Below, piece after piece: positions 42,468 to 53,419 of a DNA stretch of 64,000 nt. The notes under the pieces are model-generated. The model did no database searches, was not told the origin of the DNA, and saw nothing but the letters and a program-made list of their open reading frames with translations. The position numbers were made by a program, and so were the translations under genes. Numbering within the stretch: position 1 is the first letter of the stretch; each line of letters starts with the position of its first letter. The stretch comes from Eupeodes corollae (taxonomy: Eukaryota; Arthropoda; Insecta; Diptera; Syrphidae). Where the stretch lies: assembly GCF_945859685.1 (NCBI RefSeq), contig NC_079149.1, positions 79,103,073 through 79,167,072 on the forward strand. Reading direction: 5' to 3'.

Positions 42468-44560
42468 CTAGATGGTTTACCCGGCTTCACCCGGGAGCTA
42501 TTCAACTATTTTATATACAAAAAATGAAGATGAAAAAACTACTATTTTCTTATATTGCACATTTTTATTTGTTAATTTATATATTATTTCTGTACATATT
42601 TCTATTACGGTTATAATACTTCTTAGTAAACAATATTTTTTGTTCTTTGGCTAGGAGCATACTCATATAGATAGTTTGCCGAGCTGAAACGGGAGCAAGC
42701 AACATTAAATTGTCCGTGGGTAAAACAGGGATTTGTGATGTCAAGGCCTGCAACCTCCAGTGTCTGCCCCTGCGCCTTATTGGTAGATATAACAAAACAA
42801 AGTTTTATAGGAAATTGTACTCCTTTTAATTCAAACGGGTATTCCTTAGTAATCAGCGGTATCCTGGGTATGAAAACGACTTAAAATTGAGCTGATCCGG
42901 AAAGAATTTTAGCTTCAATCACATTCTTACTATCCGTAATCTAGTACCATTGTATAATTTCAGTGCATTTAAATTCCTCATAAGTATTATTGGAGTCCCA
43001 ATTTTCAAGTCCAGTTTATGCGGAGGAAGTCCTGATGTATTCAGTCAGATTATCAATAGAAAAATAAGTTTGTTGATGGGCCTGAAACATTGAAATTATT
43101 TAGGCTTGTAACAAAATCGTTTGGGCGACTTGTGGGTCAACATTAGCTATTAATTCGTCTTGTCCGGTGACGCTATAGTTGGTTCTATTAGTACTTCACC
43201 ATCATTATTTAAAATATTTCCATTTAATATATCCAAAACAGTTCTTGAAAATTGTGCTGCATTATTATCACTACCCAAATGTACCCGCATATTTGGGGTT
43301 GGGTACGATTTGCCGATTTTTAAAATGTCGATTTAAAAAATTCGACCATTATAATGTCGATTGTCGAAAAGTCGATTGATAAAAATACCGACCGAACAAA
43401 ATGCCGACTCTTATAATGTCGATTTTGAAAATATCGACTAGTAAAAGGTCGTCACTGTCGATCAACAAGTCACTCGTGGTTAACTGTTAATGTTTACATT
43501 CGACGCATGCATGTGAAATTTTTTATGAACCGATGTGTATAGTATATCATTGAATTAAAAATAAAATTGAGTTTCCACATTAAAGAGAGAGTTTCTTGTT
43601 TTTTTCTTTACAACAGTCGACATTTTAACCGACAACTTTTCAGTCGACATTTTTTATAGTCGACATTTAAATGGGCAACTTTTTTTTTTGTCGATCAAAC
43701 TTCAGTCGACATTTAAAGAGTCTGTAAAGTTTTCAGTTGGCCAGTCGACATTTTTTTTGTCGACCATTCGTACGCCACCCGCATATTTGTGATCAATCTT
43801 AAAAGTTTGACAGAATAACACAGAAACGACCATTCTAGGCAGGCATTTATTTCATCACTTTTTGTACCTCTTGGCACAACTGGTAATGTTTGCCGAAAAT
43901 CCCATCGGACGCTCATCAGCTCTAAAATCTCTAAGTGTACGATCTATAGCTTCAGGCCCACCTTTATTTACCATAGCCGAAAGGTCCCATACGATAAACG
44001 TCGTTTCTTAAGCACTTTAGTTAGTGAGCTAGATACTACAAAATGGACGCTCTTGGCTTTGCAATTCTAAAGGCAGTTTGAATGTTGCGTGAGGGGTTTT
44101 TCCATTCTTTATAATAATTCTCTGTAAGTATTTTAGGCTATCGATATTCGCCGTTGTACTTCGCTCACTTAATCACCCACGAAATATATTTGTACAAATT
44201 TCGGTTCGTTAGGGTTGTTTGGTAAAAGAGATCCAGCTAATTGATAGACTTTACCCTGGAACTTTAAATGTAGGCATAAAACCTCCATGTCTGATTCCAT
44301 TGGCACCGAATGACGTCATTTGGAAATCGTAAACACGAACCATATCCAGAATGATGTAAAGAATCTCGATGAGAATGATTCAAAAGAAATTTTAATGGTT
44401 CCGGTGGTTCAGCAATTTCTGCCAATAAACCTTTTCGTCCTGAACAGCAGAATGCCCTACAGAAATTGCACTTGGTATTCATATTTCCTATCGAAACGTG
44501 AGATCAGTGAGTCAGTTATGTTTGGATTTTATATGTATAGATAACAAATTATTGGCCAAC
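42468..44560 (-). mobile_element. Helitron remnant with PIF1-like helicase and intact 3' end
   Basis: The minus strand reads, from high to low coordinates: RQGFMPTF-like RHGGFMPTFKVQGKVYQLAG, LLPNNPNEPKFVQIYFVGD, HATFKLPLELQS, DFRQTLPVVPRGTKSDEINA, LLRLITNMRV, HLGSDNNAAQFSRTVLD, TSGLPPHKLDLKIGTPIIL, and a motif-VI-like AQGQTLEVAG/SRVSARQTI end. This is the helicase half of a Helitron RepHel protein. The element ends in a hairpin CCCGG-GTGAAG-CCGGG (42480-42495) followed by CTAG at 42468-42471 with a host T next, the classical Helitron 3' terminus. Rep nuclease motifs and the 5' TC end were not found. A foldback-like element splits the helicase. Confidence 0.88.
43296..43776. mobile_element. 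Foldback-like element rich in GTCGACATTTT motifs
   Basis: About 480 bp with inverted arms: AAAATGTCGATT motifs on the left and GTCGACATTTT motifs on the right, each repeated several times, with TACGA near both ends. It is flanked by ACCCGCATATTTG at 43283-43295 and 43777-43789, an identical 13-bp direct repeat. Joining the helicase across the gap restores continuity between ITNMRV and HLGSDNN. No coding capacity. Confidence 0.85.
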
Positions 44561-45101
44561 ATTATCGGACCTTATATCTGCACTTAAACCTGCTCCTTGA
44601 TATCCTCTTTCCTTTAAAAAAAACTGCATGACATAATTGGATAAAAAGTTTCGAAGCCAAACCGTAACAACGATTTCGTCTTTTGCTTGATTTCGGTTTT
44701 ATATTATATAGATATAGATACATAATCATTTCGCATTTATTATAAATGGCATATTCTCATCTTTCAATAAAGAATTAACAACCTTGACACATGTCTTGAA
44801 AAGTGTGGATCACCATCAATTTGTTTTATTTTAACCATTATTTCGGTACTTAAAATCTGAATTTAGTCCACAGCACGTGTTTTTCATTTCATTAAAAAAA
44901 TTGGCCTAGCTTCAGATGGTGAAAAAACTAGCAAAAACTCATTGTGCTTCCACCAAAATTCTTAACTGTAATCTCCGTTTATTTGCGATGGGATTTTTCT
45001 CATTAGAAAAGTGTGTGTGTTTTTTTTTGAATTATAAATAAAATAAAAATAAAAATAAGATACATTAAAGAGCAGTTTGGGATTGACTATTACTTTATTT
45101 A
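44561..45101. other. AT-rich sequence, possible Helitron 5' remainder
   Basis: TATAGATATAGATA occurs near 44706. No motif supports a boundary. Confidence 0.35.
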
Positions 45102-46420
45102 CTTCCCATAGGATGTTACGAGTATTGTAATGGGTCTGGTTTTTCAATTTGAAAATGTTGACATTTCTCGACGTTTCAAGATTCCTAGAGTCGAAATAAA
45201 AGATGTCTGTGCGTGACAAGAACCAGTTGAGATATCGACTTCATATAAATTTTGTTATACAGATAATATTGCAGAAAAATACAGAAAGGGCTCTCAAGAA
45301 AATTGCGTGGGTGGTTTTTTTTACCATAGCAGTTTTTTAAAAAAAGGTGAAAATGTTGGGTAACCATAAAAATTTCACGAGCCAATAACGCTAGAGACTT
45401 GAATTAAATTTTATATTATAAACTGTAACGTGATACTAAACTATATTTTTGGAAAAAAATCAAATTAACGGTTTTTTTATAAATCAAAAAAAAATGAACA
45501 AAATAATTGGTCACCTCGAAAATTTTACGAATAAAAAATTATTTAATCTCCAAAGCAATTATGTGCAATGAAAAACAACGTTTTTACATCTGGTTACATT
45601 TTAAGAAAAATCAAATTTACAGTTTTTTTTTTATAAAAAATATAAACCTAAAAAAACATTACTCAAAGTTGGTAAAAATTAAATTTCGACTCAAATATCT
45701 TTTCAAAAACTTGAAATTATGGCTTCAAACTTATTTTATCTCTCTAGAAATATTGTTTTTAATATTCAGTAAAATTCTGAGAAAAATTGAATTGCCAGTT
45801 TTTTTTACAAAAAAATAAAAACCTAATCAAAAAAATTAATAAAATTTGTTAAAAGTTGATTTTCGACTCAAATAACTTTTCAAAACTTTGAGATATTGAT
45901 TTTAAACTATACTTTTATCTTTTAAAAAATATTGTTGGCGAATTTACAGTTTCTTTACAAAAAAAATCTAATTGACCGTTTTCTTACAAAAAATACTAAA
46001 CAAAAAAAAAAACAATACCAAAGCTTTTTTATAATTTACCCTCGACTCAAATAGCTTTTCAAAAATTAAAAATATTGTTTTCAAACTTGTTTTATGTCAC
46101 AGAAAATATTGTTTACGATATTCAGTAGTTTTTTTTTATAAAAATCCTACAGTCTTTCATACAAAAATAAAATCTACAAAAAATACTGGGTACCCAAATT
46201 TGGTAAAAATTGATGTTCGGTTCTTGATCTCTCTCAAATAAATTTCATTCATCCAATTTGTAAGCATTTAAGAAATGCTACTAAAATGATAAAACATTCG
46301 TTTTCGACTTAAAATCTATTTAAAAAAATAGTTTTTCAAATTAAACTATTTCTTTATATAAAAATTATTTTTGCTAATTTTAAAATTTTTAAGAATAATT
46401 CAATAGTGGGTCGCATCCCA
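45102..46420 (+). repeat. AT-rich dispersed repeat family A, copy 3 (most extended)
   Basis: Starts CTTCCCATAGGATG and continues through TTTGAAAATGTTGACATTTC, CGACGTTTCAAG and AGTTGAGATATCGACTTCAT, then several degenerate monomers. Phase markers of the GTAAAAATT..TTTCGACTCAAAT type occur near 45680, 45853, 46030 and 46200, giving a period of about 170-178 bp. Confidence 0.8.
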
Positions 46421-47369
46421 GCCTCTTTTTTTATTTTTCTGCTCCAAAATATTCAATAGGATGATATTCCGAGATCAAAACAAATATGTATATAGTAGGT
46501 AGCGTTGGCACATTTTCATGATTGTTTCAAAACAATGTTTATTAAACATTTTTTTGTAATCAAACTTGTTTTTGAATTTCAAACTAAGTATCAAAACCTT
46601 ATAATTATAAGAATTATTTAATTTTTTTGTCATTTAAATTTTACGTTTCCATTATGTTATGATCCAATTTGTCCTTAAGCTACATTTGCGCTTCCCTACA
46701 CTTTACCATACATAATTACTATTATTAGTGATTCTGATTGAAGTATGCATAATGTTTAAATTATTAAATCCTTAATAAGTGTTTTTTTTCATATCTATAT
46801 CTGGTTTAAAAAATAAGTGTTCTATTTACGAATTTGAAATTCGAGTCTAGAAAAAAGTTCATTCACCTTATTTTATCTCGTATTTATTGTATACTTCAAA
46901 AAAGACTAAAAAATCGCGTTTTATACCTTTTTAATGTGTATAAACTACAATTCTGTTATCTCCAAATAGTTTAATTTTTCTGATATGTTATTCCTTTATA
47001 TGCACTCTACGAGTAGCTACAAGTATGCGTGACTTATATGTGCAATCCAACATACAATCATATTATTTTTGTAAATGGTATAGTTTCTGAATCTTATCAG
47101 CTAAACTTACTGAATTTTTTCGCTCCTCATAATCTTTTAAATATATGTATTGTACATAAATATTTAAAAAAAAAACAGTGACGTAGCTTGGGTTAAGGCC
47201 GCCTGCGGAGACCCAATTTTTCCAATAATAGTAATTTTTGTTCACACTATACAAAAGAAAATGATGCCCGTATTGCTAATGTCTACTTTATTCATTATTA
47301 AGGAAATTAAAGGCCAAGTTATATTTTTTAAGCATTGATACCTACAAATAATATCAATTTAGGTACACT
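46421..47369. other. AT-rich spacer with one hAT-like terminal motif
   Basis: CAGTGACGTAGCTTGGG at about 47178 resembles a hAT terminus, but no inverted partner or target duplication was found. Otherwise nothing. Confidence 0.4.
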
Positions 47370-48250
47370 TGGGATTCGATCTCCATCCAGATGGACAATT
47401 ATTCACGTCTATATCTATACATTTATAAGGTGTATAATCAAATATTTCATCAAAAGTTTTGTAAGTAATTTAACGATATTTTCCAAAAAGTGGGTTGCTT
47501 TCAAAAACAACAAAAAATGTTATTTCACGCAATTTAGAAATTGGAAAAACCATATTTTCATAAAATGTGTTTCTAATAAAAAGAGCAAATATTTAGGATC
47601 TTAAAAAGAAACCTTGAATAAGAGATCGTCAAATTGATATTAAGTTGCTTTTTAATTCCTGAAACTCGCCTTCAATTACATCTAAAGAATTTGTAATTCG
47701 TAATAATTTCGAACTCAACCCAGCTTTTAAACAAGCATGACAAAATCAAAAAAAAAAATGTCCTTCGATTCTGTGCGTCTTTCTGTCTGTCTGTCTATTT
47801 TTTCAAAACAGTTATAGATATTTTTTAAACTTTCTATAAATTTTTACAAAACTCGATATCTCAGAAAACTGCAAAACAAAAATATTTTTAAGACAAGGCT
47901 ACAAAAATTTTTGAGAAATAAAATGCCTTTAAAATTTTGGAGAAAAACTTTTTTTGCAAAACTTAAAATTTAAGATTTATTTTTAAGCAGAATTTTTGGG
48001 AGACAGGAGCAAGTTGTAGCGACCCAGTCCAGCATTTTGTTTCTTTCAAAATTGATTTTCTGTTGAATACAAAAACTTATATGATTTTAAAAATTTAATA
48101 AATCTGCTGTTTGGTGTGAATTTGCTTTTGGATTTAACATAATCTTTTTCCCGCGAAATAGTATCTCTTTGTTCAAAAACCTTATCATTCATAATACCGT
48201 AAATACAACTGATATTTTCCTTAACGCGGTTGTACATTGCACATTATATA
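47370..48250. repeat. Partial copy of hAT-like family B
   Basis: Shares GTAAGTAATTTAACGATA with the copy at 32.26 kb. It shares GAATAAGAGATCGTCAAATT, TTAAGTTGC and TTTCAAAATTGATTTTCTGTT with the complete element at 53.4-55.7 kb. Ends are lost. Confidence 0.65.
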
Positions 48251-49430
48251 AGGATTCAACATTTGAAAACTAAACTCTTTGAACAGACCCAAAAATACTT
48301 TTAGTGACTTTCTAACTGTCTATTTTTAAAATTTACCCTCTACTTTCTAAAACATCACTTCTATATTTTTTATGTCATTAACTTTGCCATTATATTTTTC
48401 AATGTACAGTCAGTATTTTATAAGTTTTTCCATCATAGATATTGCTCATCTGGGGCATTTGTAAGAAAGGGCACATTTTTCTCAAATTAGTGCTATTTTT
48501 AGCTAACATGTGAATAATACATATACAAAACACATTCTATCATATATAGCAATAGCATGGTGAAATGTGTGTTTAGCTAAAAGTGCAATGACCGCAACAG
48601 CAACCGATGTTTCTAAACAGGGCACTATATTTAAGCGCATCAAACATGGCCGCAACTTTCCAACATGACGCGCGATAATTTTTGTTTGCTTATATCATTG
48701 TGTTAATATATGCATATGCTTATTTATGTTACATATGCATTTCCATTTCCATACAAACATAGATAGATACATTCGAAGCAAATATTGTGTTATATTTTGT
48801 TTTTGTATATCATCTTTTAAATTGGTGAGATTCGGTGATTGGTGCAGGGCATGGTGAAAAAATATGCACATTTTTAAAATTATAGATATGTAGTAAAATA
48901 TTATTATATTGAACGCAACAAAAATATCATTATTTCTAGTTCTTATTTTGGTACAACCTTTAAAGACGGATTATGGCAGTTAAGGTAGTTCACTTTTAGA
49001 TGCCAAAAAATGATCTAATCAACTGTATTTCATGTAATTCTAATAAACAATAAACATCAGTAGTATATGTATACAAAAAGTACAAATTTTCTTGGTCCGG
49101 TTTTCGGGCTATTAATCAGCTTTATCTAGGCAATAATATGTGAGTAAATGTAAGAAAGACAAAATATGAAGAATTTAGCTCAATCTGTTTTGTATTTATT
49201 AATAAAATAAAGCTGAAGCTGGATCTTTTAAGCTTAAATTTGTATTGTTTTTTTTTTTTTAAGACGCGTGTTTTCCAATCTATAGCAATTTTTTTGCGTA
49301 GTTAGTCTTTTTGACAGCTATCACTTGAATTATGTTTAGTTTAGTTAAGACTTAGTCATGGACAACGTTTGCAATTTGTGCACATTTATTAGCGAAATGA
49401 TATGGTTCGGATAGCGCAACACATCGCCAA
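48251..49430. other. AT-rich non-coding region
   Basis: No motif recognised on either strand. Confidence 0.45.
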
Positions 49431-49529
49431 ATTTAGCTTTTTTGGGCCCTAGGCCTGAAAAGTAAATGGAGCCCCCTTTGCCTATATGTATTCTCTTGTA
49501 TTGTATGGTTTACATTTGCTTGATTGTTT

Positions 49530-50570
49530 TTTTTTATTTATAGCCATTTTTATGCATCATATAACAATGGAATTGTATTAACTCGTCAGCAACTTCTGGA
49601 TTTAAAAATCTTTCGGATAATCTGACACCAAACGTTGACTTTTTCATTGCTTGTGCAAAGAAAATTAAATCATTCAGAAATTTCTTTATATTTGACCTCT
49701 GGAATCCATTTGTATTCTTAACTTATATCGATAATAATATAAAAAGCATTTATTCGAAACATATCCTTCGGGCTTGAATCTTTATCGGCATTACCATCGT
49801 TAGCCATTTTTTTGCGAATTCGTTTAATAAATAGTATAATCATGTAGCTGCCATCAAGATCAAGTAGAAGTTCCTTAGAGCGTAATAGTTATCACGCATT
49901 TTCTCCAGTTGATCGGACAATGATCTATACAAATTCGCGCATGTCATGTTTGCATGTCTTTGCTTTGCAAAACATTGCTTACTTTTTGAAAACTTTGTAA
50001 AATATCGTTTCAAATAACAAGCATTAAAGCAAATTCGGCTGTTAATAGTGAAATATTTCATCTTCGAATTCTAGTTTATTCATTTTGTTTAGTAGATCAT
50101 CAGCTTCCCTTAGCATCTCCTTTTAATGAATTATCTTCAGAAATGTCGTTTAAACTATCTAATTATTTATTATACGATTTAATAATGACAAAAGTATCTG
50201 CAGCATCATTTTGAAGAGCAGATTTTAACGTTTGCCATCTACTAGTTGATGCAAAAAAAAAATTGTTAAGCGATTGGACGACAGAAATCCACAGCACAGC
50301 GACCAACAAGATTTAAAGAGTGTGATGCACAAGGTACATAGACTGTATATGGATTTGTCAGAACAATTTGCTGCAACTTACTTTGTATTGATATTTCTTC
50401 TTCTGAATCAAAACCATCAAAATCTGTTACACATTTTGCTCGTATGAGCAGTAAAGATTCGGTTGCTTCTACTTACTTTTATGATGACCCCTTTTTTCTT
50501 GATGCCCAAGGCCTGGGCCTGGTTGGCGCGACGCATCTATTTATTCAATTGAAGGAAACTTTTGGTGATG
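49530..50570 (-). mobile_element. hAT (zf-MYM type) transposase remnant
   Basis: Minus-strand traces in order: CVTDFDGFDSEEEIS, YTVYVPCASHSLNLVGRCAV (the conserved HSLNLV block), STSRWQTLKSALQND, ANLYRSLSDQLEKMRDNYYA and SERFLNPEVADELIQ. The order matches hAT transposases of the DUF4371/zf-MYM group. Frequent stops make it dead. Clear terminal inverted repeats were not found. Confidence 0.75.
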
Positions 50571-50779
50571 ATTGACGCCTTGGAAGACACTAATCCGTAC
50601 ATTATTGCTAATATATACTAAATTGTATTAATTTTGTTTATTAATGAAACATTAAATTAATTATATGCATTGTATTCCTTCTTAATACCCATAAGTCTAA
50701 AAAACATTCCTTTCATTAAATCAGTGACTCGCTATCGTTAGGTAACATCCCATCCCGTCTGTCGATTTGTCTTTCTTAA

Positions 50780-51690
50780 AAGTTTAACAAATAATTTTTA
50801 ACAATATTTTGTGTGAGATAAATATAATGAAGTCAATATCTTTCTTTGCTCTTCTTATACTTGAGTCGAAAACAATTTGTTATGAGCTTCTTGCTGTTTT
50901 TGTAGGTTTTCGTGTTTTGTCAAAAAAGATGACAATTGTTTTTTTTTTTTAATTAACTAAAAATTACCAACAATATTTTGAAAATGACGAAATAGTTTGA
51001 TTTCAAAATCTATTTTTGCCAACGAGATTTTTAGTCGAAAGCCAATAAAGTCAATAACTAAATTTATTTACGAGATATCAAGAATCCAACATCAATTTTT
51101 ACTCATTTTGTGTAACTGACCGTCGGATTTTTATTAAAATTTTACTGAATGTTGAAAACAGTGTTTTCTATAATACGTTTTAGTAAAGGAGTTTTTTTTA
51201 GGTTTTTATACTTTGTAACTGTCAAATATATTATTCTCTAATTTTTTCGTTGTAGGTATACAAATATTTTGGAGATAAAATTATATTTTATTTGTAAAAT
51301 ATTTAAGGTCACAGTTATTTTTTTGATTTATAAGAAGACCATTAATTGTTTTTTTTTTCAAAATGTTTGCAAGATTCTAGCACTATTGGTTCGTGAAATA
51401 TGTTGGGTTAGCCAAAATTTTCACTTTTTTTTATATTTCTTTAGTAAAAAAAACACCCACTTAAATTTTTTTGAGGGTCCTTTCTACATCTTTCTGCATT
51501 ATTATCTGTATAACAACATTTCTTTGAAGTCGATATCTCTATTGGTTGTTGAGATATGGACGGGATTTAGTACACACGCACGCACAGACTTTTCTCTAAA
51601 AATTTATATTCTACGGACTTGAAACGTCGAAAAATGTCAAAATTTTCAAATTGACAAATCGGACCGATTACAATAACGTTCTATGGGAAG
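50780..51690 (-). repeat. AT-rich dispersed repeat family A, copy 4
   Basis: Ends at GTTCTATGGGAAG (near 51690) and contains GACAAATCGGACCGATTACA, GAAACGTCGAAAAATGTC, CACACGCACGCACAGAC and TCGATATCTCTATTGG, collinear with copy 2 in the same orientation. Confidence 0.8.
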
Positions 51691-53411
51691 TTTAAAATTC
51701 ATTCAAGGAAAAAATGTTAAAAGGTATAGTTATCATGTTTTGTACACCACAGATATACAGTGAGCGGTTGTACAAAGAACAAAAGTCAATGATACACAGT
51801 TAATTAATTGTCTCTTTAAAAGACTCGATTCGACATCAGCAATTAATCTTTTGCAATTATTTAATGAGAAACAATTTACCAATCAATTTCTATTCAATAC
51901 TTTTACTATAACTTCCTTAAATACAAATGCAAATTTGATTTAAATCCAACAGCTGTGTAGGTAGGTTAGGTATTAGGACCATCTTAACCTTCAAATTATT
52001 TAAGAGGCACAATATGTCATTTTTTATATTCTTAAAAATATGTTTAAGAATTTGAAGTAAGTACATCACTCAAATGCCCTTCGCTTGAGGGTATCATGTC
52101 ATTATAGAAAAGAGCTATGTATATGGTGCCGGCAAAATTGCATCCGCATTTCTAGGAAAAGGAAACGGCAAATAAAACAGCAACCCTTTAATTTAGCAAC
52201 CCTTTTGCACTTTTCATGCACATATAGATTTATTTTGGAATATACCTACCATAAAATACTAAATATTTTAGATACATATATCCTTGTCTCATTAACACAT
52301 TTCTTTAAAATTAAAAACAAAATCGAAAGGGTTTAGCGGAAGCGGCGGGCGGCGGCGGTGGCGGCGTAGGGTGTAATAAATGTTATAAAACTGAAAACTA
52401 ATCCTTTTTAACTGCAACAACCACTTTAGGTACTGTCTTTCCTAATTGAGGTGTCATAAAGTAACAATTTGCCACTCTATTGTATGAAAATCCTCAAAGG
52501 AAAACGTTTTCGTGCCGAACGTCCGTTCTCTTTGGCCGGAGGTCATATATTTTTACAATGAACACACATAATTGTATTCAAACATTTTGCAGGCCAGTTT
52601 TCTTCTTTTTTTTAATGGTTTTATACCTTTGAGAGGATTCATGATTGACGGAAAATGAAAACAATGAATACTCAGGATTTGGTTTTCATTGATGAGGCGC
52701 TCCTGTTTTTATCTGAATTATTTTGTAAGAGAATTTACCTGCTTGATGTTTGCGGTGATGTTTTGACAGAGAAACTATTAAAGAAAAGAACATTTGTATT
52801 TACCCGAATGTATACCTACCTATTCCATAAAATACCATAAACAAAAGGGTAACAAAGAATTATTTTTATAATTTTTTGAGAATTTTTCAATGGAATCTCA
52901 TATTTATGTTGGGTATACATTGAGCGAAGGGTTAAAAATATGAATGTTATGACAACTTATTATTACAAAAAAGGATATTTAAATAAAAAAAGTGCAAGTC
53001 GAAGTCCTTGAAACCCTTCTAGCTCTGTATTATGTATTATTCAAGACAATGTACCCGTAGATTTAAAATTTGTTTTATTTATACTAATATAAAAGCTCAA
53101 AACCATAGATTTTGTTTAAAAGTATAAATATAAATATGGTATTTATTTAAAACATTGTAAAACTTTTAAGCACAATATTTGGGTTTAAAAAAAACCTTAA
53201 AACATATTGAAGTGTTAAAAAGCATTTGGTAAGCTAATTTATAAAACTATGTTATAGGAGAAAATGGTTTTTGTTTTGGTTAGGTATATTGGAAAATATC
53301 TTTTTTTCAAACAAGTTTTATAATAATGCTAGAAGGAAGATATCGCACAAATTATGTATAGACAACAACTACGTCAATTCGGTTTTATAGTTTTTATTCG
53401 GATAGAACAGT
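51691..53411. other. AT-rich non-coding region with a GGC-rich tract
   Basis: Apart from the GC-rich microsatellite at 52335-52366 nothing is recognised. Short open frames (52085-52336 and 52655-52840) lack motifs. Confidence 0.45.
52335..52366. repeat. GGC/GCG microsatellite
   Basis: GGAAGCGGCGGGCGGCGGCG and onward, a GC-only tract in an otherwise very AT-rich area. Confidence 0.85.
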
Positions 53412-53419
53412 CAAAAATG
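53412..53419. repeat. Left target-site duplication, hAT-like element B
   Basis: CAAAAATG, repeated perfectly at 55685-55692. Confidence 0.93.

Noticed and set aside
43296..43776. CRISPR-like array of GTCGAC repeats
   Set aside because: The genome is eukaryotic, spacing is irregular and the units lie in inverted arms, as in a foldback element.
45507..45818. A 103-residue open frame inside repeat family A
   Set aside because: It is lysine-, phenylalanine- and isoleucine-rich as expected of translated AT-rich repeat DNA and is not preserved in the other copies.
47170..47220. hAT end CAGTGACGTAGCTTGGG as a complete element
   Set aside because: No inverted partner or 8-bp duplication could be located in the neighbourhood.
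49435..50530. Terminal repeats around the 50-kb hAT remnant (GGCCCTAGGCCTG and AAGGCCTGGGCCTGG)
   Set aside because: They read in the same orientation and share only short GC-rich strings. No target duplication was found.
52337..52366. GC-rich tract as a CpG island promoter
   Set aside because: It is only about 30 bp of GGC repeat in AT-rich DNA, a microsatellite. Insect promoters are not marked by CpG islands.
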